23,479 nt of DNA from a virus, in IMG/VR virus record IMGVR_UViG_3300037189_005046, positions 1 to 23,479 of that record; one strand, given 5' to 3'. Of the stretch, positions 1 through 7,184 are shown in pieces (positions within the stretch are counted from its first letter, which is position 1; each line of letters begins with the position of its first letter). The notes beneath the pieces were generated by a model, which worked only from the letters and a program-made list of their open reading frames with translations, was not told the origin of the DNA and ran no database searches. A program made the position numbers and the translations under genes.

Positions 1-405
1 CCAGTTGCCCAGAAGAAGCGTAAGCTAGCTGCTGGGGAAACTAATGGTTGGGATGAAAACCCAATTATTAAAACGCTTTTTGGAAAGGAGACGGAAGTCT
101 TTACAATCAGTGCTCTCGCTTTGGCACTAGATAAAAAGATTGTGACTATTCGTCTTTGGGAGAAGAAAGGGTATATCCCTGGAGCTCCTTATCGTCTCCG
201 TTCCAAAAGTCTCAACGGCAAAAAGGTAAATGGCAATCGTGTGTATACACGAGAGCTAATTGAGATTGCTATTGAGGAATTTGCACGACGTGGACTTTTG
301 GGAACAAGTCGTGTAGAATGGAACCAACACAGCGAGCTAACCAAAGCTATTGTAAAGCGATGGAAAGCAGTTGTGGAAAATGAGAGTCGCAAGACCTCCA
401 ACTAA
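1..405 (+). CDS. MerR-like helix-turn-helix DNA-binding protein, 5' partial
   Basis: The frame is open from base 1 to the TAA at 403-405, giving 134 visible residues; the true start lies upstream. The central part (FTISALALAL, then TIRLWEKKGYIPGAPYR, then a basic stretch, then YTRELIEIAIEE) has the pattern of a MerR-type winged helix: a recognition helix with the TIR.WE..G.IP signature, followed by a wing and a second helix. It probably binds DNA as a transcriptional regulator. No effector domain is visible, so it could equally be an excisionase-like or replication-associated DNA binder. A downstream ATG-like start inside the frame (TTG at 121) would cut off part of the domain, so I prefer the longer open frame. 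The gp32-like gene follows after 35 bases. Confidence 0.7.
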   Translation, partial: PVAQKKRKLAAGETNGWDENPIIKTLFGKETEVFTISALALALDKKIVTIRLWEKKGYIPGAPYRLRSKSLNGKKVNGNRVYTRELIEIAIEEFARRGLLGTSRVEWNQHSELTKAIVKRWKAVVENESRKTSN

Positions 406-408
406 AAT

Positions 409-420
409 AGGCGAAAGCCT
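409..420 (+). promoter_or_regulatory. Short GAAA-tetraloop hairpin in the leader of the ssDNA-binding protein gene
   Basis: AGGC (409-412), loop GAAA, GCCT (417-420) is a perfect 4-bp stem closed by a GNRA tetraloop. It sits just after the upstream stop codon and 20 bases before the ATG at 441. The rest of the leader is A-rich and has only a weak GAAAG as ribosome binding site. The hairpin is seen directly; a regulatory role is inference. Confidence 0.35.
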
Positions 421-440
421 CAACGAAAGAAAATAACACA

Positions 441-1103
441 ATGATTAATTCACCAAGCACCAATGCAAACGACTACCTAGTAGAGGACAGCGTATCTGCA
501 CGTCCTAAGCACGGTACCACCGTACAGGCAGGCGGATGGGCAGCAGCAGATGCTTTCCTGAAGCGTAAGGCAACCAACAACGAAAGCAAGTACGCTTCGT
601 TCCTAAAGTTCTCTGAGCAGGGTAGCCTTGTACGCTTCCTTGACGACGAGCCTTTCAAGGTATACGAAGAGCACTGGATTGACCGCACTGAGGGTCGTCG
701 TTCGTTTGTATGTCTAGGTTCTGACTGCCCTCTTTGCACCATTGCAGGAGACCACCCACGTGCTAAGTTCGCATTTAACGTCCTAGTCCTTTCGGAGGAA
801 GAGCTAACCGTACAGGTTATGGTTGCAGTTCCAACTCTGGCACGACTACTCCAGTCTGCTCATGAAGACCCAAAGAAGGGGCCATTGAGCCGCTACTTCT
901 GGGAAATCAAGCGTCTTGGCATGGGCCGTGACACTCAGTACACCCTTGAGCGTGTACGTGCCACTGACCTCGCTGAAGATTGGGAACTAGATGCCGATGT
1001 AGTGAACGATGCAGTCGAATCGGCTGTACGCTATGACGAGTCAGCAATTACTCTAACGCCTCGTGAGGAATTGATTGACCTAGCCCGTTCGCTAGTAAAC
1101 TAG
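441..1103 (+). CDS. gp32-like single-stranded DNA-binding protein
   Basis: This 220-aa protein probably coats and protects single-stranded DNA at the phage fork. The core has the zinc-binding pattern of phage T4 gp32: H78-x12-C91-x4-C96-x2-C99, where T4 has H64-x12-C77-x9-C87-x2-C90. Hydrophobic strands (AKFAFNVLVL and TVQVMVAVP) follow, as expected for an OB fold. The N-terminus (about 1-35) is polar and flexible. The C-terminus is acidic only in patches, not the long acidic tail of T4 gp32. It lies upstream of the polymerase gene but is separated from it by a terminator, so it can be expressed at a different level. The family call rests on the Zn motif and gene context. Other OB-fold proteins with a CxxC knuckle are the main alternative. 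Confidence 0.75.
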   Translation: MINSPSTNANDYLVEDSVSARPKHGTTVQAGGWAAADAFLKRKATNNESKYASFLKFSEQGSLVRFLDDEPFKVYEEHWIDRTEGRRSFVCLGSDCPLCTIAGDHPRAKFAFNVLVLSEEELTVQVMVAVPTLARLLQSAHEDPKKGPLSRYFWEIKRLGMGRDTQYTLERVRATDLAEDWELDADVVNDAVESAVRYDESAITLTPREELIDLARSLVN

Positions 1104-1114
1104 TACCCAACCCT

Positions 1115-1169
1115 GCGGGAGACCAGGTTCTTACCTCCCTTCTGTCCTGGTCTCCCGCTTTACTATTTT
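1115..1169 (+). terminator. Rho-independent-type terminator after the ssDNA-binding protein gene
   Basis: A perfect 13-bp inverted repeat, GCGGGAGACCAGG (1115-1127) and its complement (1146-1158), encloses an 18-base loop and is followed by TTTACTATTTT (1159-1169). It lies between the stop at 1103 and the ATG at 1179. The T-tract is interrupted, so it may leak or act as a transcript-stabilising end. No clear promoter was seen between it and the polymerase gene. Confidence 0.75.
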
Positions 1170-1178
1170 GAGGCGAAT

Positions 1179-3182
1179 ATGAATATCATCACTACAAAAG
1201 AACAACTCGCAGAGTTTGTTAAGTACTATTCCTCCGTTCCTGCATTTGCATGGGACGTTGAGACCATCGGTGAAGACCGACTATATCCAGTAATCAATGA
1301 CGTATGCTGGATTTCTTTTGCTACCGAGGGACGCACTGATGTTATCCCTATGGGGCACCCTAATGGAGATTTTATTGGCTACTTGAAGCCACTGCTTCTA
1401 GCAGGAGAACGAAGACTAGCTGAGGGTAAAGAGCTCAATGACAGCCATTACTCTAAAGACGAGCGTAAGTGGGAGTCCTTGTTTGACGAAGCTCCTCCAC
1501 AGCTACTTCCTGCAGAGGTATTTGCAGCTATCAAGCCGCTTATGTTTGGTCCAGCATTAAAGATTGCACACAACGCTAAGTTTGACCTTAAGTCTGTGGC
1601 TAAGTACTACCGTGGACAGGTTCCTACTGGACCGCACTTTGACACTCTTATGGCCGCCATGATTACCAACAACCTGAACAAGAACTCGCTAGGTCTCAAG
1701 GCTTGCGTGGAGCGTGAACTTGGAATTGAGATGGCCAAGGGCATAGGAGAAAACGTAGCCCTGCACTCATTTGGCGATGTTGCCAACTACTCAGGTATCG
1801 ATGCTCAGTTAACTTGGGAACTTTATAAGGTGTTAAACTCAAAGATTACTGGCAACTTAAAGCGTGTGTGGAAGCTGGAGATGGATGTGCTATCCGCTCT
1901 GTGTGACATGGAACTTGCTGGTGCCTATATTGATACGGCTCAGCTAGACGTTCTAGCAGAACAGATTGACAATGACCGAGAACTAGCCAAGGCAAAAGCA
2001 TTCAAAGCCGCTGGTAAGTCTTTTGCAATTAACTCTGTGCAAGTAAAGCAGCAGTTACTGTTTACTGTGCAAGAGGGAATGACTAAGCCCCGCATTACTC
2101 CTAACACCAAGTTCAAGGGTGTGTTGACTCCTAAGGGTGCAGACGCCAAGCGTGCAGGAATGACTCTAAGTGAGATTCACTATTCAGTTGGTGCTGAAGC
2201 ACTTGAGTTTTATCGAGGCAAAGACGACCTAGTAGACGCTCTATTGGAATACACTGACTTGAACAAGCTCATGACTACCTACGTAACCCCATATAAGGGA
2301 GGAATGATTGAACGTGAAACTAATGGTAAGAAGACTGTTACTGAAAAGAAGTCCCTACTTATTAATGGTCGTGTCCACACTAACTTTAAATCTCATGGTG
2401 CTGAGACTGGTCGCTTTAGTTCTAGCGAGCCTAATCTTCAGAACATTCCTTCGTCTGGTGAATACGGAAAGCTCGTTCGTAATCTATTTGTAGCTCCTCC
2501 AGGGCACAAGCTGGTGGTAGCTGACTACTCGCAGATTGAGCCTCGCGTAATTGCTTCGTTTTCTAACGACCCTGTGCTTATTGATAACTACCTAACTGGC
2601 GGAGACATCTACACCACTATTGGTGACACCATGGGTGTTGACCGCAAGGCAGGTAAGGTTCTTGTACTAGCCATCTCATACGGTGTAGGCCCTGACAAGA
2701 TTGCTACTTCTATTGGTTGTTCTGTCAAAGAAGCCAAGGACCTACTGACTCGTTTTGAGAAAGAGTTTTCTTCTATTGCTAAGTACAAGGCTAAAGTAGT
2801 ACGCCAGGCTAGAAACAACACCCCAGTTCCATATGTAGAAACTATCTTTGGTCGTAGACGCTATATCCCAGACCTACTGAGTAAAGAGCAAGGATTGCTG
2901 GCACGTGCCGAGCGTCAGGCATTCAACACTATGATTCAGGGAAGTGCTGCAGACATTATGAAGTTGGCACTAGTTCGTGCTCACTCCTGCTTTATTGACG
3001 AGCCAAGTGTAGATGTTATCCTAACGGTACATGACGAACTTGTAACTATTTGTCCAGAGGAGTATGCTGATATAGTAGCAGATTCTATTCGACAATCTAT
3101 GGAAGGAATCCAGTTGAAAGAGATTCGTGTACCTCTAAAGGCAGAGGTATATGTCGTTGATAAGTGGGGTGAAGCTAAGTAA
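1179..3182 (+). CDS. polA: PolA-type (family A) DNA polymerase with 3'-5' exonuclease domain
   Basis: 667 aa. It copies phage DNA. The proofreading domain has all three exonuclease motifs: WDVET (D26, E28), HNAKFD (D136) and Y204-x3-D208. The polymerase domain has motif A DYSQIEPR (449-456), with Pro where most relatives have Leu. Motif B (O-helix) is R489-x3-K493-x7-Y501, and motif C is VHDEL (H618, D619, E620). The 5'-3' nuclease domain of bacterial Pol I is absent, as in many phage PolA proteins. Aligning the O-helix to E. coli R754/K758/F762/Y766 puts Leu497 at the F762 position. The start is ATG at 1179, with GAGGCG as a modest ribosome binding site. The stop overlaps the next start by one base (TAATG). 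Confidence 0.95.
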   Translation: MNIITTKEQLAEFVKYYSSVPAFAWDVETIGEDRLYPVINDVCWISFATEGRTDVIPMGHPNGDFIGYLKPLLLAGERRLAEGKELNDSHYSKDERKWESLFDEAPPQLLPAEVFAAIKPLMFGPALKIAHNAKFDLKSVAKYYRGQVPTGPHFDTLMAAMITNNLNKNSLGLKACVERELGIEMAKGIGENVALHSFGDVANYSGIDAQLTWELYKVLNSKITGNLKRVWKLEMDVLSALCDMELAGAYIDTAQLDVLAEQIDNDRELAKAKAFKAAGKSFAINSVQVKQQLLFTVQEGMTKPRITPNTKFKGVLTPKGADAKRAGMTLSEIHYSVGAEALEFYRGKDDLVDALLEYTDLNKLMTTYVTPYKGGMIERETNGKKTVTEKKSLLINGRVHTNFKSHGAETGRFSSSEPNLQNIPSSGEYGKLVRNLFVAPPGHKLVVADYSQIEPRVIASFSNDPVLIDNYLTGGDIYTTIGDTMGVDRKAGKVLVLAISYGVGPDKIATSIGCSVKEAKDLLTRFEKEFSSIAKYKAKVVRQARNNTPVPYVETIFGRRRYIPDLLSKEQGLLARAERQAFNTMIQGSAADIMKLALVRAHSCFIDEPSVDVILTVHDELVTICPEEYADIVADSIRQSMEGIQLKEIRVPLKAEVYVVDKWGEAK

Positions 3183-3592
3183 TGTTTAAGCGTAAAAAGC
3201 GTAAGCAGTCACTAACTATGGCAGATATGTCTAGCCGTACTCGTGGATTCATCCTTGACTCTCAGATTCAGAATGCTCACGAAATTAGCATAATGTTGGG
3301 ATGTTCAAACATCAGCGACGAACTAGCCGAACGAGAAGAAGAAGAGAGTGACAAGCGAGTAGAACGTTTATCGTACTTGATTCCACTTATCTACGCCTAC
3401 TCTAAAACTCTTGCTGAAGGTACAACTACCTTTCAAAAGGAAAATGCTCCAGAAGAACTAAAAGATATTTCTTCTGAGATTTGGATACAGAGCAAAAAGA
3501 TGATGGAAGAGTTTGCTTTCTCTGTTCTTGTTGGTGCAGTATCTCAAATGATTGATATGGAACTACTAACTATTCCTAAGGATAAGCGATGA
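3182..3592 (+). CDS. Conserved-looking helical protein of unknown function
   Basis: 136 aa, not recognised. It starts with a very basic tip (MFKRKKRKQ) and continues as a mostly helical chain with a charged EREEEESDKRVER segment near residues 50-62. A more hydrophobic C-terminal helix pair follows (FAFSVLVGAVSQMIDMELL), too broken and charged for a clear membrane segment. The ATG overlaps the polymerase stop codon by one base and the TGA overlaps the next ATG, so it is translationally coupled inside the replication operon. A role accessory to the polymerase is possible from position alone. Confidence 0.75.
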   Translation: MFKRKKRKQSLTMADMSSRTRGFILDSQIQNAHEISIMLGCSNISDELAEREEEESDKRVERLSYLIPLIYAYSKTLAEGTTTFQKENAPEELKDISSEIWIQSKKMMEEFAFSVLVGAVSQMIDMELLTIPKDKR

Positions 3593-3963
3593 ACAACGCA
3601 GACTGGTGGGCCAGCAAACTAGGTAACCAGGCACCTGCACCACAGCAGGGTCGTCCACTAAACATTCCAACACCTCCTAGTCAGGTGCCAATGCAGCAGA
3701 TGCCTGTCTTTCAACAGCAACCGCAAAGCAAGGCGGCGAGTGCTAACAAGCTTGCTACGTGTCCTGACTGTGGGTCGAGCAATTACTTTTCTGCAACGCC
3801 TCAGACGTCTGAACGGTGTTTCGAGTGTGGCTATCCCATTCAGCAGTCAGGGAGCAGGTACGGCGGTCTCGCTGGTGCGAATGTTGAAGGCACAGCTACT
3901 GCGGCACGAGGAAATGACGCAACCAACAACTTCAACCCACAAGGAATCATAGGTAGAGCTTAA
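3589..3963 (+). CDS. Zinc-ribbon protein with Pro/Gln-rich N-terminus
   Basis: 124 aa. Residues 12-50 are a low-complexity Pro/Gln/Ala stretch, likely disordered. They are followed by a zinc ribbon with C58-x2-C61 (CPDC) and C77-x2-C80 (CFEC), then a Gly/Ala/Asn-rich tail. Such ribbons commonly mediate nucleic-acid or protein contacts; the specific partner is unknown. It sits between the polymerase and the RecA-like gene. ATGA overlap with the preceding gene and TAATG overlap with the next support both ends. Confidence 0.8.
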   Translation: MNNADWWASKLGNQAPAPQQGRPLNIPTPPSQVPMQQMPVFQQQPQSKAASANKLATCPDCGSSNYFSATPQTSERCFECGYPIQQSGSRYGGLAGANVEGTATAARGNDATNNFNPQGIIGRA

Positions 3964-4157
3964 TGAGCGGACTAAAGAAGGACCTACAGGTACATTATGA
4001 CCACGGGTTTAATGATGGCATCTACCATGCTGTAGACTTTATGAAGTCAGTGGCAAACGACCTATCGCAGTTCCCTGACGGAGAAAACGATGGCTCAGTA
4101 CTAGACGAAATTGCAGACGTACTACTAGAAGATATAAAGGACGTAGAAAATTATTAA
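3963..4157 (+). CDS. Small acidic protein of unknown function
   Basis: 64 aa, not recognised. It is acidic and predicted helical, with a C-terminal half rich in D/E (ending DVLLEDIKDVENY). The start overlaps the previous stop (TAATG), which is the main support. It lies directly upstream of the RecA-like gene with a 19-base gap. Confidence 0.7.
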   Translation: MSGLKKDLQVHYDHGFNDGIYHAVDFMKSVANDLSQFPDGENDGSVLDEIADVLLEDIKDVENY

Positions 4158-4176
4158 TCCAGAAGCACGCAAAATC

Positions 4177-5199
4177 ATGGCCCAGATTAACAAAAAGATG
4201 GGTGCAGATGTAGTGGTTATGGGTGAGGACATTCGTGCAGACCTCATTACCCGTTTCACTAGTGGCTCAGTAACCTACGACTACATTCTTGGTGGTGGGT
4301 TTCCTGCTAACCAGTGGCATGAGCTTCGTGGAGAACCAAGCCATGGTAAAACCGCTCTAGCTCTAAAGACTATTGCTGCCAACCAGGCCATTGACCCAGA
4401 CTTTACTACCGTTTGGGTAGCTGCAGAGCAGTGGGTTCCAGACTATGCAGAGATGTGTGGCGTAGATGTATCCCGTGTAATTGTGGTTGAGACCAACATC
4501 ATGGAGGAAGCCTACGATGCTGTACTAGCATTTGCTGAGTCTAAGTCTGTAGATGCAATTGTTGTTGACTCCCTGCCTTCTCTCGTACCTTCTACTGAGG
4601 ACGAGAAGACTATGGAAGAGGCAACCGTAGGTCGTGGAGCACTACTTACTAACAAGTTCTTCCGCAAGGCTGGTGCTGCCATGAAGCGTAGCCTAACCGA
4701 GGCAGAGCGTCCAATTCTAGGTATTATCATTAACCAGTGGCGTTCACAAATTGGTGTGATGTACGGAGACCCTCGTACTACTCCTGGTGGTAAGGGCAAG
4801 GACTACGCCTACTTCACCATCACTGAGGTCCGTCGTAAGGACTGGATTAAGGTTGGTTCTGGAGATAACGAAGTCAAGGTAGGTCAGCAGATTGTAATGA
4901 AGACCACCAAGAACAAGAGTGCCCCACCATACCAGACTGCTGCAGTTGACTTTTACTTCAAGGAGCACAGTATCTACACTCCAGGTGAGTTTGACGTTGC
5001 CAAAGAAATTGTGGCTATGTCTATCATCAACCAAGTTGTAGAGCGTAAGGGTGGATGGATTTACTACGCAGACCGTAAGTGGCAGGGTGCAGATGCATTT
5101 GCTAATTCCGTACGTGAAGATGTAGAATTGTTTGAAGAGCTTCGCAAGAAGGTCTTAGACAACCAAATCACTTTCCTTAAGGAGGAAGAGGATGAGTAA
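4177..5199 (+). CDS. recA: RecA-like recombinase/ATPase
   Basis: 340 aa. It probably forms filaments on ssDNA and drives strand exchange in phage recombination and repair. Walker A is GEPSHGKT (52-59). The catalytic Glu is E84 (VAAEQ), at the place of E. coli RecA E96. Walker B is DAIVVD (126-131). The L2 region and following strand (INQWRSQIGVMYGDP... TTPGGKG, 185-208) align well with RecA, as does the C-terminal part (KNKSAPPYQTA, YTPGEFDVAKE, KGGWIYY). The acidic tail ends EEEDE. Relative to bacterial RecA the N-terminal helix is short and the P-loop reads GEPSHGKT instead of GPESSGKT. The ribosome binding site is weak. The 3' end contains a strong AAGGAGGA that serves the next gene. Confidence 0.92.
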   Translation: MAQINKKMGADVVVMGEDIRADLITRFTSGSVTYDYILGGGFPANQWHELRGEPSHGKTALALKTIAANQAIDPDFTTVWVAAEQWVPDYAEMCGVDVSRVIVVETNIMEEAYDAVLAFAESKSVDAIVVDSLPSLVPSTEDEKTMEEATVGRGALLTNKFFRKAGAAMKRSLTEAERPILGIIINQWRSQIGVMYGDPRTTPGGKGKDYAYFTITEVRRKDWIKVGSGDNEVKVGQQIVMKTTKNKSAPPYQTAAVDFYFKEHSIYTPGEFDVAKEIVAMSIINQVVERKGGWIYYADRKWQGADAFANSVREDVELFEELRKKVLDNQITFLKEEEDE

Positions 5200-5413
5200 G
5201 ATGAAGGAAGAATACGGTCGCATCGAGGATGAGGCCTACGAGCAGTACATTGAAGAGCAGCGAGAAGAGCTTCGTGAAGAGGGTCGTCAAGAAATGCGAA
5301 TCGAACTGCTGCGAATCATCAGTGTAGAGAAGTCCTGGAACAATCAAAGCGAAGGATTCCGTGGAGCTCTTGACTGGATGGAAGACAAGCTAAAAGGAGT
5401 GGCACGAATCTAA
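5192..5413 (+). CDS. Small charged coiled-coil protein
   Basis: 73 aa. Residues 1-45 are almost entirely E/R/Q/K in a heptad-compatible pattern (EDEAYEQYIEEQREELREEG), so a coiled coil is likely. The C-terminus carries a short WNNQSEGFRGALDWMEDKL segment. ATG at 5192 overlaps the recA-like stop by eight bases and is preceded by AAGGAGGA about six bases away. A second ATG at 5201 would also work. Function unknown. Confidence 0.75.
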   Translation: MSKMKEEYGRIEDEAYEQYIEEQREELREEGRQEMRIELLRIISVEKSWNNQSEGFRGALDWMEDKLKGVARI

Positions 5414-5622
5414 TGTGGATTAGTAAGAAAAAGTTTAACGACAAGCTTTACCTAAAAGAGTACAATGCTCGTCGAGAAGAGTGGACTCGCCAGGAAGAGT
5501 CTCGTCAAAACATTCGTATTAGCGAACTAGATAGGCGTATAACCTCCCTAGAAATTAAGGCTGGTCTAAAGTTAGAACCAAAGTCTTGTTGTTGCGGACC
5601 TGAAGAAGTGGCTATTGGCTAA
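5413..5622 (+). CDS. Small basic coiled-coil protein with C-terminal CCC cluster
   Basis: 69 aa, not recognised. Residues 1-50 are strongly charged and helical (KEYNARREEWTRQEESRQNI), followed by KSCCCGPEE near the C-terminus. Three adjacent cysteines could bind a metal or be lipid- or redox-reactive; nothing more can be said. It is coupled at both ends: TAATG with the gene before and an eight-base overlap with the nuclease gene after. Confidence 0.7.
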   Translation: MWISKKKFNDKLYLKEYNARREEWTRQEESRQNIRISELDRRITSLEIKAGLKLEPKSCCCGPEEVAIG

Positions 5623-5947
5623 GTCAGAAGGTCAGAAGCAGTCCCAGAAGCATGAAAAGCGTATCGCTAAAGCCATTGGAGGGCAAGTGAACGCTGCTTC
5701 TGGGGCCTTTTGGTCTCGTAAAGGGGATGTTCGTAGCCAGGATTTACTGGTGGAGCATAAATGGACTGGTAAGAAGTCAAAGACTATTACTGCCGCAGAG
5801 CTAGAAAAAATTACCAACGAAGCCATCATGGATGGTCGCACACCTGTATTTGGAATTCACCTAAATGGTGAGGACTATGTAATTCTATTAGAGACAGATT
5901 TCCTAGAATTGCGAGACCGACTTGCTCGAACACTTCCAGAACAGTGA
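5615..5947 (+). CDS. PD-(D/E)XK nuclease, Holliday-junction-resolvase-like
   Basis: 110 aa, TTG start at 5615 overlapping the previous gene by eight bases. No ATG or GTG in frame fits better. The order E14 in a helix (KHEKRIAKAIGG), then SGAFWSRKGDVRSQD (D38, D43), then VEHKWT (E47-x-K49) is the catalytic layout of small PD-(D/E)XK nucleases of the Hjc/resolvase type. A strand-helix part (PVFGIHLNGEDYVILLE) completes the fold. It likely cuts branched DNA or other recombination intermediates. The junction specificity is inference from size and motif layout; a different structure-specific or single-strand nuclease is possible. A second, unrelated RuvC-type resolvase lies at 8382. Confidence 0.7.
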   Translation: MAKSEGQKQSQKHEKRIAKAIGGQVNAASGAFWSRKGDVRSQDLLVEHKWTGKKSKTITAAELEKITNEAIMDGRTPVFGIHLNGEDYVILLETDFLELRDRLARTLPEQ

Positions 5948-6263
5948 CTTTAGCTGGCATCATGAAGCAGAATGTAATGGCATTGAAGACCCTGATATTT
6001 TCTATCCCCCTAGGGATAAAGACCTATACAAAGTCATTGCTACGCAAGCAAAAGAATATTGCTTTGGCAATGGCGAAACTCTACCGTGCCCTGTTAGACT
6101 TAACTGTCTTTGGGAAGCAGTCAGAACCGATGAAGACCATGGCATTTGGGGAGGGCTTTCCCATCGAGAGCGTAACGCTCTGGTACGAAAGTGGCAACGC
6201 AAATACCGCACTAAAATGACTCTGAAAGAGTACATCTTTCAGTTAGAGAAGGGCAAGAAGTGA
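5922..6263 (+). CDS. WhiB-family iron-sulfur regulator with unusual Cys spacing
   Basis: 113 aa. It has the four cysteines C18, C47, C56 and C62, the CPV...CLWEA helix and the GIWGG turn (74-78) of WhiB proteins, followed by a basic C-terminus (RKWQRKYRTK) that could contact DNA. The spacing C47-x8-C56-x5-C62 differs from the usual C-x2-C-x5-C because of a FGNGETLP insertion. WhiB proteins bind a 4Fe-4S cluster and work with the primary sigma factor in actinobacteria. The TTG at 5922 is the only early start: an in-frame TAG lies at 5904, and no other start codon occurs before C18. It overlaps the nuclease gene by 26 bases and its stop overlaps the next GTG. Confidence 0.85.
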   Translation: MLEHFQNSDFSWHHEAECNGIEDPDIFYPPRDKDLYKVIATQAKEYCFGNGETLPCPVRLNCLWEAVRTDEDHGIWGGLSHRERNALVRKWQRKYRTKMTLKEYIFQLEKGKK

Positions 6264-7120
6264 ACACTGATTTAAAGAAGTTCTTGGATGCTAAGGCACG
6301 TCCAAGTCGTCTCCTAGGAGATATTGAACGTCACCTCATGGCACGACCAGTAGGTGACCGTAGTACCACGGTGCTACACCCGTCTGAAATTATTAAGCGT
6401 GACTGGTGCAAGCGTGCATCATACTTCTTGCTCAATGGAGAGACCAAGATAGCTGAAAAGCCACCACTCCGTCTGCAGTCTATCTTTGACGAGGGGCACT
6501 ACATCCACGCCAAGTGGCAGAGCTACTTCCAGGAAATGGGAGTATTGCACGGAATGTTTAAGTGTGACGTATGCGACCACATTACTTGGGGTACCTCGCC
6601 TTCTGAGTGCGGTACTTGCCAAGCTCCAGCAAAGAAGCTGGTATATGCAGAGGTAACTTTGTTCGATGATGCTCTACGTATCAAGGGCCACACTGATGGT
6701 TGGATTCGTGGAATTGGTCCTGACACTCTAATCGAGATTAAGTCCATTGGCCCAGGCACTATCCGTGCAGAAGCACCTCAGTTGATGCAAGCTGCAGACG
6801 GCGACTTCATGAAGGCATGGGGACAGATTAAGCGTCCTTTTGGTTCTCACGTATTGCAGGGGCAAATGTACCTAGAGCTTATGAAGCGTATGGGTATGGA
6901 GAACTCTGAGGGTAATCCAATTGACGAGATTACTTTTCTTTATGAACTAAAGGCTGACCAGTCGTACAAAGAGTTTAACGTCAAGGCTGATTACGAACTT
7001 GTGCGTCACATCTTTGATGCAGCAGAGCAGTTAATGCGTGACATTGACAACAACCATGTACCTAACTGTGTAAACGGTCCTGATATGCGTTGCAAGCAGT
7101 GTGCCCCATATGAACAGTAA
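6260..7120 (+). CDS. Cas4-family PD-(D/E)XK exonuclease with inserted zinc ribbon
   Basis: 286 aa, GTG start in a GTGA overlap. The RecB/Cas4 nuclease core shows HPSEI...DWC (40-50), a helix with H80 and H83, GHTDGW (143-148), LIEIKS (E159, K161) and QGQMYLELM (Q200, Y204). A single N-terminal Cys (C50) and a C-terminal trio (C270, C278, C281) match the 4Fe-4S layout of Cas4. An extra four-Cys ribbon, C102-x2-C105 and C117-x2-C120, is inserted before the GHxD motif. Such phage nucleases degrade or trim DNA ends in recombination. No CRISPR array is in the window. It sits between whiB and small replication genes. Confidence 0.85.
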   Translation: MNTDLKKFLDAKARPSRLLGDIERHLMARPVGDRSTTVLHPSEIIKRDWCKRASYFLLNGETKIAEKPPLRLQSIFDEGHYIHAKWQSYFQEMGVLHGMFKCDVCDHITWGTSPSECGTCQAPAKKLVYAEVTLFDDALRIKGHTDGWIRGIGPDTLIEIKSIGPGTIRAEAPQLMQAADGDFMKAWGQIKRPFGSHVLQGQMYLELMKRMGMENSEGNPIDEITFLYELKADQSYKEFNVKADYELVRHIFDAAEQLMRDIDNNHVPNCVNGPDMRCKQCAPYEQ

Positions 7121-7184
7121 CGACTACTGCCTTTGGTGCAACTCTACCCCTTGCCAGTGTGAAAATGATTTGGATGATGACTAA
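7110..7184 (+). CDS. 24-aa Cys-rich peptide
   Basis: A very short frame runs from ATG at 7110, inside the end of the Cas4-like gene, to TAA at 7182-7184. The next gene's ATG overlaps the stop (TAATG). The peptide carries C7-x2-C10-x4-C15-x-C17 followed by an acidic tail ending in DLDDD. Perfect coupling at its 3' end and four cysteines in 11 residues suggest a real metal-binding micro-protein. Length alone cannot exclude chance. Confidence 0.5.
   Translation: MNSNDYCLWCNSTPCQCENDLDDD

Noticed and set aside
16-30. Basic KKRK cluster resembling a nuclear localisation signal
   Set aside because: The genome context is a bacterial virus. A short Lys/Arg run next to a DNA-binding domain needs no such explanation.
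5944-6219. Alternative plus-strand frame overlapping the WhiB gene
   Set aside because: The other frame carries all WhiB cysteines and GIWGG. This one has no motif and no ribosome binding site.
6260-7120. CRISPR adaptation locus, suggested by the Cas4-like gene
   Set aside because: No repeat-spacer array and no Cas1 or Cas2 are present. Phage Cas4-type nucleases commonly serve recombination.
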